Shown piece by piece: positions 45,314 to 55,357 of a stretch of DNA of 64,000 nucleotides. Source of the DNA: Alteromonas sp. MMG017 (GTDB lineage: Bacteria > Pseudomonadota > Gammaproteobacteria > Enterobacterales > Alteromonadaceae); the NCBI RefSeq assembly GCF_018100795.1, contig NZ_JAGJDY010000003.1, positions 434,001 to 498,000 of the forward strand, read 5' to 3'. The notes beneath the pieces are model-generated. The model was given only the letters and a program-made list of their open reading frames with translations. It was not told the origin of the DNA and ran no database searches. Each line of letters opens with the position of its first letter. Position 1 is the first letter of the stretch. Made by a program: the position numbers and the translations under genes.

Positions 45314-46399
45314 CTAGCGTGTCTCTTGAGAGCTGCGGAAATGCTTTACCAACACATCGCCTAAAAACTTTTCAGAATTAAGACCTAAGCGTTTTGCCAC
45401 TTTCGCTATTTTGGCATCACTTCGCAGCAGTACATTTTTGGCGTAGTCCAGCCGGTACTGATACACAAAGCCGCGAAAGTTTTTCTTAAGTTCTAAGTGC
45501 AAGGCAATCGCCAGGGTGGTGGGTTCGACTCCTGCCTCATCGCTAAAGTCTTTCAATGTTAGCCCAAGCTTCTTGTAGTTTTTACCATCAATCATGGTGC
45601 GCTTAGCTTGACCAATGACCGCTCGCAATTCAGCTGGCTTTACCGCGCCTTCATCCAGCCGCTCGTAATCTAAAGGCGACGGTGACGTTACCCTAGGAAA
45701 AGTAAGGCTAAATAGCACCACAAGCAGAGAAACGCCGAGGGCCGTATGATGTAGGCTTTCCCAAAAAGGCACGGTAAAAAAGCCAAAGGTGGCAGCAGTC
45801 ACCAGCAAAATACTGGCAAACGCCACAACAACCGTATTTGCCATGACGCTGGCAAGTCTTGGTACGCGAAACTCTTGAACATCAACCGCCTGTTCGGGTA
45901 AATGCCTATGATACATTTGAATGTGTTCAGTGATGAGAATACCAATGAGCAACACGCAGAACCCCGTTGTTAACGAGGCTAAATAAGCTGGCCATAGCAT
46001 TAATGGCTCGCCACTCGGAGAGGCTTCTAGCCACAATAGCTTGTCTTCGGTGGGGATAAGCAAAATAGTTAATTGCAGCACGGCCATTACCCAAAAAGGC
46101 ACCCACAATCGAGAACGTTTAGACGGGTAAGCTAATAACATGGGTTTAACCATTCTATAGCTACACGTCATTAGCAGTACCGCAAATACGTCTGACAACC
46201 CATACAGAGGCGCCAGTTGGGTTAACTGCCATAACCGCATCCATTCATCTAACATGAAAACAGGCCAACACAGAATGGCAGCCGCTAGCCAACGCCCTTG
46301 AGGTATGCGCTGACGATAATAAACAAACCTGGCTACCACAATAAAATAGAAAAACAGCGCCGCATAAAGGGCGTAGTCATACACCATATCTGCTTTCAC
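45314..46399 (-). CDS. Membrane-anchored AraC-type transcriptional regulator
   Basis: A 361-residue protein with about seven hydrophobic helices (residues 8-235) and a cytoplasmic C-terminal AraC helix-turn-helix domain (about 265-361; LTLKDFSDEAGVEPTTLA and AKIAKVAKRLGLNSEKFLGDVLVKHF). Such membrane-bound AraC proteins are thought to couple an envelope or small-molecule signal to transcription. The target genes and ligand are unknown. It is convergent with mutH, with 49 bp between them. Confidence 0.85.
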   Translation of the reverse strand: MKADMVYDYALYAALFFYFIVVARFVYYRQRIPQGRWLAAAILCWPVFMLDEWMRLWQLTQLAPLYGLSDVFAVLLMTCSYRMVKPMLLAYPSKRSRLWVPFWVMAVLQLTILLIPTEDKLLWLEASPSGEPLMLWPAYLASLTTGFCVLLIGILITEHIQMYHRHLPEQAVDVQEFRVPRLASVMANTVVVAFASILLVTAATFGFFTVPFWESLHHTALGVSLLVVLFSLTFPRVTSPSPLDYERLDEGAVKPAELRAVIGQAKRTMIDGKNYKKLGLTLKDFSDEAGVEPTTLAIALHLELKKNFRGFVYQYRLDYAKNVLLRSDAKIAKVAKRLGLNSEKFLGDVLVKHFRSSQETR

Positions 46400-46435
46400 C
46401 TTACTACATCCTTGTTCGCGATTTACTTGGCAACA

Positions 46436-47941
46436 TTACCAGTAAATATCTCGTTCTAATGCCACAGCGCGGGTTCGCTCCATCACTTTTACGAGCACGG
46501 TCAACTTGCTGCTTGTCCACTTGCTAAGTTCGTCTTGCGTTTCTAATTCGGAATCTTGTACGGCTTGGCGAAGCATTAACAGCGCATTGAGTTCCTCAAT
46601 ACCGGTTAACAAATCTAACCAAGGCGCTCTAAAGTTACCCCGCTCTTCTAAAAACAAATCCCCAAGTAGAAAACCGCTCCACAAAGTTTGTCGAAGTACT
46701 ACCTCTACTAAGGTGTAGTTGGCGGGGCCCATGGCTTTATTGGCTGGCATACTTTGCTGCACCGTTTGCCATCCCTGAGATAACCACCCTTTGGCATGAT
46801 CTAAAACCAGCAAATCATACCCTGTGGCCTCTCTACGCCATGGTTTTGCGTTAATTAAGTCGATAGCTTGCAGCTTGATATCGGTCGCCATGCTGTCGAA
46901 AAATAAACTGGCGGGGTCATGGGCATGCAACAGTCCTGCTTTACGCCCCTGCAAATAACTGACAATAGCAGGGTGTTTGCTTAAGGTTTTGTGAAACAGG
47001 CTCTTTTTAGATAATAAATACCGTAAGCTTTGCAGATCGTCTTGCCAAGCCCATTGCTGCGCATAAGCAATGAGCTTTTTATGTAACGCAAGCATTTCTG
47101 GGCATTGTAGTACGGGTAAATACAAAGACACGCTTTGTAACAGCAAGCGCACACTCTTGGCCACTTCTGCTAGGGTTTTAATAGAGCCACTTTCAATAAA
47201 CACATGCTCATGGTGCTGCCAATGAGCTAAAGCCAATTGAAGCGCACTTGAAAAGGCTTCTTCGGTAGACGATTTTGGATTTAGCGGCAAAAAGTCTGGC
47301 AAGGGTTTTACTTTGGCGTTAAAACCGTGCAGAAGCTGATACCCTTGCGCCGCTTTAGACACATCACTTAGCCTCACATCCATGCAACTGTTAATGTGAG
47401 TGGCCAATATGAATAGGCTATCTAGATCGCCGCTTTGAAGCTCAAGTTCAATCTCATTAATCGGTGAACTCGCTTTATCAGTGGCGGCTTCACCACAATC
47501 AAGTACTACCTCTACGCGACTCTTCTCTACCTCTACAATATAAGCATGGCGAGTAAAGTGGGTACTAAATTGCTTTTCCAATTTGCTGTTCATGCTGGGA
47601 ATATTCCAGCTAGAAGGCCACACTGAGGTATCAAACAGGGTTAAGTCGGGGTCAGGTGCATTGAGATCAATGTTGTATTCTGCACGCTGATGTAACCCAC
47701 CACTGACTTTCCCATTGGTTTTTAAGGTTTGCTCGTAGCTGCCATTATTGCCGCGTACACGAAAACCCATCTTACTTTCTTGAAAATCGTGATTTACCGT
47801 ATCGTAATAATCGTTTTCAAGCCGCAGTTCGGTGTGGGAAATGAGGGTAATATTATTTTTTTCGAAAAGAGGGAGTACGCGGTCTTTAAATGCTTGATGC
47901 GCACCATCTTGAGTAACAAATTTTAGTTCAATTTCAGACAT
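46436..47941 (-). CDS. CYTH-CHAD protein (inorganic triphosphatase family, YgiF-like)
   Basis: About 501 residues. The N-terminal CYTH domain (1-200) has the ExExK metal motif EIELKF and further acidic pairs (EVEKSRVEVVLD, EIELELQ). The C-terminal CHAD helical domain (about 225-500) is His/Lys-rich and may bind polyphosphate. E. coli YgiF hydrolyses tripolyphosphate. ATG 47941 is chosen because it places the CYTH strand at the N-terminus; the open frame extends 11 codons upstream. It is divergent from the SH3/TIGR04211 gene, a neighbour pair also known in E. coli (ygiF-ygiM). Confidence 0.9.
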   Translation of the reverse strand: MSEIELKFVTQDGAHQAFKDRVLPLFEKNNITLISHTELRLENDYYDTVNHDFQESKMGFRVRGNNGSYEQTLKTNGKVSGGLHQRAEYNIDLNAPDPDLTLFDTSVWPSSWNIPSMNSKLEKQFSTHFTRHAYIVEVEKSRVEVVLDCGEAATDKASSPINEIELELQSGDLDSLFILATHINSCMDVRLSDVSKAAQGYQLLHGFNAKVKPLPDFLPLNPKSSTEEAFSSALQLALAHWQHHEHVFIESGSIKTLAEVAKSVRLLLQSVSLYLPVLQCPEMLALHKKLIAYAQQWAWQDDLQSLRYLLSKKSLFHKTLSKHPAIVSYLQGRKAGLLHAHDPASLFFDSMATDIKLQAIDLINAKPWRREATGYDLLVLDHAKGWLSQGWQTVQQSMPANKAMGPANYTLVEVVLRQTLWSGFLLGDLFLEERGNFRAPWLDLLTGIEELNALLMLRQAVQDSELETQDELSKWTSSKLTVLVKVMERTRAVALERDIYW

Positions 47942-48118
47942 ATTTGCGCAGTGGCACACGTGATAATGATGCAACCTTACCTGTGTCCAAACTAATTCGC
48001 AATGACACTGTTAACTGGTTGCGATGAAATTAACCAGTAGACAAAAGTGGAACAAACTTGCCTTTATCGCGGTCAACCAATACCATCTCCATGTTTTAGA
48101 CGAGTATTTGGACTACCT

Positions 48119-48721
48119 ATGATTCGAAAGTGGTTAGCAGTTGCCCTTTTTGCATGCTCTTGCCAAGCGCTGGCTCTTCAAGAGAGCGATACGCTAGAAG
48201 CGTCGTCGTCGCACTATATTCGCGATGATTTATTTATCTTTTTACACACGGGCCCAGGCCGAAACTACCGTATTCTAGGGTCTGTAGAGGCAGGCACACC
48301 GATTACTGTGCTAGACCGTGATGCTGATGCAGAGTTCACGCAAGTGACCGATGATGAAGGTCGTAAGGGGTGGGTTGAATCAAAGTATGTGACTACAGAG
48401 ATGTCACAAGCTGAAAAACTACCTATGTTAAGTGAGCAGTTAGCACAAAGCCAAACCAGCTTACAAACTACCCAACGCGAGAATGCGAACCTGCGCCAGC
48501 AGCTTAATGATGCGCGCCAGCAAATTACGCAACTCACAACGGATACTGAACAACAAAGCAACGATATTAAACTCTTAAGTGCGCAAGTAGAAAGTGCAGA
48601 TAAAGATGAACTGGTCACCTGGTTCACCCGTGGCGGCATTGTTGCCGGCGCAGGTATTTTATTGGGCGTACTTCTGACTTATATGCCGAAAAAGCGTAAT
48701 CGCAGTAAAGAGTGGATGTAA
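48119..48721 (+). CDS. TIGR04211-type SH3 domain membrane protein (YgiM-like)
   Basis: A 200-residue protein. Signal peptide (about 1-20, ending ALA), bacterial SH3 domain (about 30-95; FIFLHTGPGRNYRILGSVEAGTP, GWVESKYV), coiled coil rich in Gln (about 97-165), C-terminal membrane helix (about 172-192) and a short basic tail. It is an inner-membrane protein with a periplasmic SH3 domain, of unclear role. ATG 48119 starts the signal peptide; the open frame runs 24 codons further upstream without a leader. Confidence 0.9.
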   Translation: MIRKWLAVALFACSCQALALQESDTLEASSSHYIRDDLFIFLHTGPGRNYRILGSVEAGTPITVLDRDADAEFTQVTDDEGRKGWVESKYVTTEMSQAEKLPMLSEQLAQSQTSLQTTQRENANLRQQLNDARQQITQLTTDTEQQSNDIKLLSAQVESADKDELVTWFTRGGIVAGAGILLGVLLTYMPKKRNRSKEWM

Positions 48722-48725
48722 TTAC

Positions 48726-48789
48726 CGATACTGTTGTATCGATAAGGTAAAATTGTCGATGTTAAAAAAAAGCGGCTTGTTAGCCGCTT
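48726..48789. terminator. Terminator between SH3 gene and sensor kinase gene
   Basis: Two hairpins: CGATAC-TGTT-GTATCG (48726-48741), then AAGCGGCT-TGTT-AGCCGCTT (48770-48789), which has an A-run before and CTTTT after. The second is a good bidirectional rho-independent terminator for the convergent transcripts. Confidence 0.8.
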
Positions 48790-48818
48790 CTTTTATATCT
48801 AGGTATATAAAATGGCTC

Positions 48819-50174
48819 TCACGACTGCACTTCGGTATCTTCAGGTTCATTAAGAGTAAGTGTAACGTGATAACCATTTACGACCGCACCGGCCTGGAAC
48901 TGCCATCCCAACCGTTCTGTTAATTTAGTAATTAGCTTAAGTCCCAACCCGTAACCGTTATCCTCAACGTTAGATAGTGGCGAAGCCTCTGCGTCATTCT
49001 CGTTTAGGCTCTGGTTCTGGCTGTATTTTAACTCATGGTTCTCGATGGTTAAGGTAGTCTCATTTAGTGAAATAGACACTACACCGCTGTCGGTATGTTG
49101 AAAGGCATTTCGGATAACATTTCCAATAATTATTCTACTCGCCGTATCCGGCAGATACAGTGTCGTACTTGGCACATTCACATCGACGGTGACGGTTTTT
49201 CCTTTTAATAAGTATCTCAAGTCATCACAAAGTTGCTCAACCATGGTAGCAATGTCCACGGGATGATGAGGCAAAGGTTGACTGTCTTCGCGTGCTAACC
49301 ACAATAAAGTTTCGGTTAAATCGGTCATTGTTTTAGAGGCGTTATCAATCCGCATTAAGGCATTTGTTCCTTTACTGCCAATTGTATGTGATTGATGTTG
49401 TAGTTGCTCTTTTTCTAAAACACGCTGTAGCAATTCCGTGCTGCTTCGAATAACCGCAATGGGAGTACGCAACTCATGACTGGCGTGATTAACAAAAGTA
49501 CGCTCTCGCTCCAGGGTTTGTTTCACGCTTTGCAGGCTGTTGTGTATCAGTGACGCAAGCGCGTTGAGCTCTTTGTAGCGAAACCTTGGGATAGGTGCAT
49601 CAAGTTGCTTTTCATCTAGCGCCGCCGCCCAATCCTGAAGCATTTCTACGGGCTTGGTCACGCTTCGCATGATAAGCAACAATACGATTGCGAACACGCC
49701 CAGTGCACCTACTCCAATAATGATACTTACCAGTTCATGGCTTAACCACACCGGCCGATGACCACGTCCTTTGGGCTCGCCAAACACTTGAGAAATATAC
49801 CTTACCTCGCCGCTTTCAAGTGGCACCATCACCAAAAATCGTGCGGCGTATGGGCGCGTGAAAAACCAATCACGCTTTAAATCTTTAACTAAAACAAAAG
49901 GAATAAGTTCATCTTGCTTGAATGACGCAAGAATTTCTTCTGGTTGTTGGTCAAATTCGGTACTGATATAGAAATTCAAAACACGCTGTGGCGACTTACC
50001 AACTAATTCGGTGTTGCTTGCCATCCTTACCATGGTACCGCGTAACATACCGTCCATACCTTGAAAAAAGCGTTCAGAGGAAAACATTGAAAACAAGGTG
50101 ATCAGCACACTCCCCACGGCAAGCAAGGTCCACAACACATAGCGACGTAAACTCAGGTGTAAGCCTTTAACCAT
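48819..50174 (-). CDS. Sensor histidine kinase of efflux operon
   Basis: A 451-residue classical kinase: TM1 (about 12-32), periplasmic sensor of roughly 115 residues, TM2 (about 149-169), HAMP-like linker, HisKA with H233 (NHASHELRTP), then HATPase with N-box NVIRNAFQH and DNGYGLGLKL. ATG 50174 lies one base after the response-regulator stop codon (TGATATG). It probably senses the substrate or envelope effect that calls for the RND pump encoded upstream in the same direction. Confidence 0.93.
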   Translation of the reverse strand: MVKGLHLSLRRYVLWTLLAVGSVLITLFSMFSSERFFQGMDGMLRGTMVRMASNTELVGKSPQRVLNFYISTEFDQQPEEILASFKQDELIPFVLVKDLKRDWFFTRPYAARFLVMVPLESGEVRYISQVFGEPKGRGHRPVWLSHELVSIIIGVGALGVFAIVLLLIMRSVTKPVEMLQDWAAALDEKQLDAPIPRFRYKELNALASLIHNSLQSVKQTLERERTFVNHASHELRTPIAVIRSSTELLQRVLEKEQLQHQSHTIGSKGTNALMRIDNASKTMTDLTETLLWLAREDSQPLPHHPVDIATMVEQLCDDLRYLLKGKTVTVDVNVPSTTLYLPDTASRIIIGNVIRNAFQHTDSGVVSISLNETTLTIENHELKYSQNQSLNENDAEASPLSNVEDNGYGLGLKLITKLTERLGWQFQAGAVVNGYHVTLTLNEPEDTEVQS

Positions 50175-50175
50175 A

Positions 50176-50847
50176 TCAGCCGTCCTCAGTGAGGTAAAAA
50201 CCACTGTTTGGCTTACTTAGCACCGAAATAGAGGCATTCACCTGTTCTAAACTTTTTCGTAAATGATGCATGTGCACTTTAAGCACATTACTTTCCGGCG
50301 CGCTATCTTTCCAAGCGGCTTCAATAAGCCGTTCTCGGCTAACCACTTCCCCTTTGGCTAACAACAGTTTTTTAAGCAGTGCATAGGTGATAGGGCTAAG
50401 TTTAATAAGGTTGCCATTTGCATGAGCCTCTTGCGTATTCATGTTAAGTGTCACATTACCCATAGCGGTTTGATTTACCTGCGCAGATCGCCGACCTGCT
50501 AGAGCAGTTACCCTTGCGACGAGTTCAGCCATGGCAAAAGGCTTAATTAAATAATCGTCAGCGCCTTTTTTAAAACCAGTGAGCTTATCTTCAAGCTGGT
50601 CACGCGCTGTCAGCATAATAACCGGCGTGTCGTTACCATCGTTGCGCATACGCTCGCAAACGCTAAAACCATCTAAACGCGGCAAGTTGATATCAAGCAC
50701 GAGTACATCGTATTGATACTGATTAATGAATTGCAACGCAGCCACCCCATTGCTGGCGTGATCGCACTGCATATCCTCTAACTCCAAGTAGTCTAGGACG
50801 TTGCCAGCCAATCCAATATCATCTTCAACTAACAACACCCGATTCAT
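50176..50847 (-). CDS. OmpR family response regulator of efflux operon
   Basis: A 223-residue regulator: REC domain with phospho-acceptor D52 (VLVLDINLP) and a winged-helix DNA-binding domain (about 125-220). Partner of the kinase encoded next. ATG 50847 is preferred (AGGTG 7 nt upstream); the in-frame GTG at 50856 overlaps that site. It lies 15 nt after the RND gene, so it probably belongs to the efflux transcript and could autoregulate it. Confidence 0.93.
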   Translation of the reverse strand: MNRVLLVEDDIGLAGNVLDYLELEDMQCDHASNGVAALQFINQYQYDVLVLDINLPRLDGFSVCERMRNDGNDTPVIMLTARDQLEDKLTGFKKGADDYLIKPFAMAELVARVTALAGRRSAQVNQTAMGNVTLNMNTQEAHANGNLIKLSPITYALLKKLLLAKGEVVSRERLIEAAWKDSAPESNVLKVHMHHLRKSLEQVNASISVLSKPNSGFYLTEDG

Positions 50848-50862
50848 TGTTTTCACCTAAGT

Positions 50863-53800
50863 TTAACCCGTCACTTGCATGGCAGCGTCTTTGGTTTTCT
50901 TGCCTAGCTTCGCTACATCTTCATAAATTAACAGCAATGCCGGAATTAATACTAGTGTAATGGCGGTAGCAAACAAAATTCCATAGCCTAACGATGCTGC
51001 TGCAGGTATTAAAAACTGTGCTTGAATAGAGGTTTCGCCCAATATGGGATACAGACCTAAAAAGGTCGTTATTGAGGTCAGCAAAACGGCGCGAAGGCGG
51101 CTAGAACATGCCTCTACTACCGCTTCTTGCACACGCATACCCGCTTCTTTTAACGCATTGTATCGCGATACCAGCAATAAGCTATCATTCACCACTACAC
51201 CGCTTAATGCCAAAATTCCGTTTAGTGACAGTATGCTCAGCATCAAGCCATTACTCCAATGTCCTAACACCGCGCCAACAATACCAAACGGAATAGCCGT
51301 CATAATAATAAGCGGCTGAATGTAAGACTTAAGCGGAATAGCAAGCAAGGCATAAATAGAGATGAGCGCCAATATAAACACACTTTCCATTGAGCTTTGT
51401 GTTTCTTCTTGCTGCTCTGCTTCACCGGCAAAATGTAACGACAAATCTTGATATTGACGAGACAAAGTAGGGACAAAACTTTCGTTTAAGAGGTTGACTA
51501 ATTCGGTAGCGGTTATCACATCGCTATCTACCGATGCACTAACGGTTAACGCCCTAAGCCCGTCTATACGTACCACCTGCTTTTGTTGCACATCAGGGGT
51601 CATGGTCGCAATTACACTTAATGGGACAACCGTGCCATCGTCTAAACGAACCCGCGTATTCATAACATCAGAGGGGTCCATGCGGTCTTCTTCAGGATAA
51701 CGCACACGCACTTTCACTTCATTTTTGTTGCGTAAATAGCGCTGTACTATTTCACCACCAAAGGCTTTTAATAACTGTTGCGATAAACTTTGTGTGTCCA
51801 TGCCCATGGCACGGCCTTCTGGGGTCAGTTCGAAGCGCATCATGGCTTCACCAGGGGTGAGAGAGCTTTCAACACCAAATACCCCATCAATGTCAGCCAG
51901 CGCTTCTTGGAAGGCCATATTGGCAGCGGTAAGTGTTGCATCATCAATGCTTTTCAACTCTACTTTAAACGCATCCACCATTTCGCGACGGGCTTGAATT
52001 TTTAGTTTTTTCACGGCTTCTAAATTGCCACTTAGTGCAGTCCAGCGTGCTGCCAATTCGTCAAGGGTGTATGGCTGAGCCTCGGCCAATGAAATAATAA
52101 TAGTGCCACTTTGATCGCCATTAGCCGTCACTTGCAGGCTTTTTAAACCGCTCTCATCAGCGCCCTTTTCTTCCACTAGCTGCTTATCTGCCTCTAGCGC
52201 GGCATTTTCTAAACGCAATAAATTACGTTCGGTTTGACCAAAACTTGCATCGCTAAAAAGCGCCATATTGGCCGATACCGTATCCCCTTGCATGCTAGGG
52301 AAAAATCCGACTCGCACTACACCGGTAAGCGGCAAACTCATGACCACAATAAACAGTGTTATAAATAACAATACCGCGGCATAGCGATACGCAATTGTCG
52401 CACTTAATGCTGGCTGATAGAGCTTCTCATTAAACCAATTTAGTCCTCTATCGGCACCGTTTTGTACTTTGCCCCACCACCCAGCAATGCCTTTTTTAGG
52501 TGTTTTCTTCGTCGGTAAATGGGCTAAGTGCGACGGTAAAATTAATTTAGATTCCACGACCGACAATAAAAGGCAAAGGGTGACGATAGTACCAAACTGC
52601 GAATAAAGCGTGCCTAAGCCGCCTGATACGTTCGACAAGGCGAAAAAGGTTGCTACCGTGGTCAGTACCCCAAAGATGGTAGGCACAGCCACTTTACGTG
52701 TGCCTTCAATAGTATTGGCTAAGGTGTCGCCGTACCGTTGCCGAGTGGAATACACACTCTCACCCACCACGACTGCATCATCCACCACAATACCTAACGC
52801 CATAATAAAGCCGAAGGTTGTCATTTCGTTTAACGTCATGCCGGTGTAAGAGTCGGTCATGAAATACAGCGTGCCAAAGAAAATAAACGGCAAACCTGCC
52901 GCTACCCAAAACGCGACCCGCAGATTAAGAAATATCGCTAGGGTAATAAACACCAGCACAATACCCATTAGGGCGTTACTGGTAAGTAAGTCTAAGCGTT
53001 CAGTAATAAGCGTGCTTCTGTCATACCAGGTTTCAAGCTCTACACCTTCGGGAAGCACACCTCTTTCATGCCAGTCATCTACCACGGCATGCGCTTGTGC
53101 CACCATGTCGGTGACATCACCGTATTTGTCCATTAATATTTGTAAGCCATACCCATTTTGGCCATTGTATCTAGCCAATGAGTAGCTATCGTCGGCGAAC
53201 GTGTCGGTTACTTCAGCAACATCACCCACCGTTAACACTGCACCACCTGCACTAGTAACAAGGGGAATTTTGGCAAAGTCTGCAGCATAATAAGCTTGCT
53301 CAGACGCTTTTAAGCGAATGACTTTTTCTTCGTTACGTAAACTGGTGGTTAATGCTGTAGATGATTCTTCGTTAATACGAGAAGCAACATCAGATAAGGT
53401 TAAACCGTAAGCTTGCAGCTTCGCCTCATCAATTTCTATCGACATCATGGGGTCGACAAAACTTCCCGCTTTTACATCACGAATGTCGTCTTTGGCTAAC
53501 AAGTCACGCTCTAATTGCTCGCCTAAATACTGTAGCTGTGCATGCGTTGCATCACCGTAAAGCTGTACCCAAATCACATGCTCTTCACGGGTGGCCTTAT
53601 CGATAATGGCGTTTTCGGCGTCAGAAGGTAAATTTGATATGCTATCGACTTCTGTTTTTACATCATTAAACAGTACATCTAAGTCGTAATCGGTTTCTTT
53701 TTCTAACTGAACACTGGCGCCGTTCGAGTTAGACGTAGAAGTAATACGCTTGATACCTGGGACCGCTTCCAAGGCGTTTTCAATTTTAATCGCAATGCCT

Positions 53801-53994
53801 TCTTCGGCTTGCTCTGCATCACCACTATCATAAACCATAGAGATAGTGACAAACCTTGGCTCCATACTGGGAAAGGCTTCTTTTCTAATATCGCCGTATG
53901 ACACCATACCAAGCACGATAAGACCGACCATCAACAAGTTTGCTGCCACTGAATTTTGCGCAAACCATGCAATTATGCCTTTGTGACTATTCAT
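50863..53994 (-). CDS. RND efflux transporter permease (AcrB/HAE-like)
   Basis: A 1043-residue inner-membrane pump with 12 helices, two large periplasmic loops and the central relay region MALGIVVDDAVVVGE holding paired Asp residues. It exports drugs or hydrophobic compounds by proton antiport through the tripartite complex with the MFP and OMF encoded upstream. ATG 53994 overlaps the MFP gene by 8 nt; an in-frame start at 54012 is also open but lies deeper in the MFP gene. The substrate is unknown; sequence is closer to the divergent marine RND branch than to AcrB itself. Confidence 0.93.
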   Translation of the reverse strand: MNSHKGIIAWFAQNSVAANLLMVGLIVLGMVSYGDIRKEAFPSMEPRFVTISMVYDSGDAEQAEEGIAIKIENALEAVPGIKRITSTSNSNGASVQLEKETDYDLDVLFNDVKTEVDSISNLPSDAENAIIDKATREEHVIWVQLYGDATHAQLQYLGEQLERDLLAKDDIRDVKAGSFVDPMMSIEIDEAKLQAYGLTLSDVASRINEESSTALTTSLRNEEKVIRLKASEQAYYAADFAKIPLVTSAGGAVLTVGDVAEVTDTFADDSYSLARYNGQNGYGLQILMDKYGDVTDMVAQAHAVVDDWHERGVLPEGVELETWYDRSTLITERLDLLTSNALMGIVLVFITLAIFLNLRVAFWVAAGLPFIFFGTLYFMTDSYTGMTLNEMTTFGFIMALGIVVDDAVVVGESVYSTRQRYGDTLANTIEGTRKVAVPTIFGVLTTVATFFALSNVSGGLGTLYSQFGTIVTLCLLLSVVESKLILPSHLAHLPTKKTPKKGIAGWWGKVQNGADRGLNWFNEKLYQPALSATIAYRYAAVLLFITLFIVVMSLPLTGVVRVGFFPSMQGDTVSANMALFSDASFGQTERNLLRLENAALEADKQLVEEKGADESGLKSLQVTANGDQSGTIIISLAEAQPYTLDELAARWTALSGNLEAVKKLKIQARREMVDAFKVELKSIDDATLTAANMAFQEALADIDGVFGVESSLTPGEAMMRFELTPEGRAMGMDTQSLSQQLLKAFGGEIVQRYLRNKNEVKVRVRYPEEDRMDPSDVMNTRVRLDDGTVVPLSVIATMTPDVQQKQVVRIDGLRALTVSASVDSDVITATELVNLLNESFVPTLSRQYQDLSLHFAGEAEQQEETQSSMESVFILALISIYALLAIPLKSYIQPLIIMTAIPFGIVGAVLGHWSNGLMLSILSLNGILALSGVVVNDSLLLVSRYNALKEAGMRVQEAVVEACSSRLRAVLLTSITTFLGLYPILGETSIQAQFLIPAAASLGYGILFATAITLVLIPALLLIYEDVAKLGKKTKDAAMQVTG

Positions 53995-55357
53995 CGGCGT
54001 TTTCCTCAACAACAGGCGTTACTGGGGTGTTCACAAGGTAATTGCTAAGTGGACGTGCCACAATTTGAGCCTGGGATTTACCCGCTAAAGGTTCAATGTA
54101 AGCGTATCCTTCATACTCAAACAATACGGTCGGGGTAAATTTATTCAGTACATTTCTTTCTGGCACAACAAACCATACTTCTTGCTTTTGCGATATGGCT
54201 GACGACGGGACTTTCCATACGTTATCTAGCGCTTTACCCTCAATATCAGCGACTAAGAATGTACCGAAAAACAGTGGACTCGCTAGGGTTAACGGATTCT
54301 CAACTACCGCAATAGCTCTACGTTGACGCGTATCTTCATCTTGATGAAGCTCAATTCGTTCGATACTGGCTTGCCATTGATGGGCACCTGTTGTGTCGAT
54401 TAGCGTGACCTTCCAACCGGGCTTTTCACCCACTGTCGCATCTGGCAGTTGCGCCCATTGGCTGGGTGAAAGTGGAATAGATATTTCGGCTAAATTAGCA
54501 GAATACAAGCTGGCAACTTCTGTCCCCACCTGTACATAACTTCCTGGCTGAATGCTGCGGCTGACTACTAGCGCATCAAAAGGTGCAGTTATGTTAGTAA
54601 ACGCTAAATCGCGCTTTGCTGCTTTTACATTTTGCTGAGCTTCGCGCAGCGCTGCTTGAGCTAATTTTAGCTGTGGTGCACGTAGCACTAATTCAGATTC
54701 AGGTTCACCGGATAAGCCTGAACGTATCCATTCATCTTGCGCTTGTACCCCCTGAAGGCGCTCTTCTTCAAGTGCCACATAGGCCGCTTCATACGTCGCT
54801 TCGGCTGACGCTAATGCTTGTTGATAATCGGTATCGTCTACATAGGCCAACACCTCCCCTTGCGATAACAACGCTCCGGTTTCAAATTGTGACGACAACC
54901 GTGTAATTTGACCACTCACTTGCGCTGATAAGGTCAATACATGAGTGGCGCTGGCTTGCCCATAGCCTTTTACCTTTGCGTGATAGCTGGCTGGCGTGAC
55001 ATTAACCACACCCACTTCTGCAATATCTACTGCACTGCTGCGACTCGATACAGTTTGCTGAGCTTGAGAAGTATTCTGCGAACCTTTCGCTGGCCTTTCA
55101 CTTTCGCCTTGATTTTCAAGACGCGCAGTTGTGCGATCACCCGTAGGTGCGCCGCCCTCTCGGTTAGCAGTCTTAGTGCGCTCGCCACCACGCTCTTCAC
55201 TTTGAACAACTTGGCCACCACCACCATATCTTGGGCCCTTACCGCGTTTTCCACCTATGCTAGGGCCCTCATCGCCCATTTGACTCATGGTAAAAACGAC
55301 AGCAATAACAATGGTCATTGCTGCTGCGAAGGTAACGATAACTTTTTTCTTATTCAT
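53987..55357 (-). CDS. RND efflux periplasmic adaptor (MFP) with Arg/Gly-rich linker
   Basis: A 456-residue adaptor. N-terminal membrane anchor (about 5-25), then a low-complexity stretch rich in Gly, Arg, Glu, Thr and Gln (about 30-110; GKRGKGPRYGGGG, EERGGERTK), then barrel-sandwich, hairpin and beta-barrel domains of AcrA type (TLSAQVSGQITRL, FTNITAPFDALVVSR). The linker is longer than in typical adaptors. It overlaps the OMF gene by 4 nt (ATGA) and the RND gene by 8 nt, so the three are translationally coupled. Confidence 0.92.
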   Translation of the reverse strand: MNKKKVIVTFAAAMTIVIAVVFTMSQMGDEGPSIGGKRGKGPRYGGGGQVVQSEERGGERTKTANREGGAPTGDRTTARLENQGESERPAKGSQNTSQAQQTVSSRSSAVDIAEVGVVNVTPASYHAKVKGYGQASATHVLTLSAQVSGQITRLSSQFETGALLSQGEVLAYVDDTDYQQALASAEATYEAAYVALEEERLQGVQAQDEWIRSGLSGEPESELVLRAPQLKLAQAALREAQQNVKAAKRDLAFTNITAPFDALVVSRSIQPGSYVQVGTEVASLYSANLAEISIPLSPSQWAQLPDATVGEKPGWKVTLIDTTGAHQWQASIERIELHQDEDTRQRRAIAVVENPLTLASPLFFGTFLVADIEGKALDNVWKVPSSAISQKQEVWFVVPERNVLNKFTPTVLFEYEGYAYIEPLAGKSQAQIVARPLSNYLVNTPVTPVVEENADE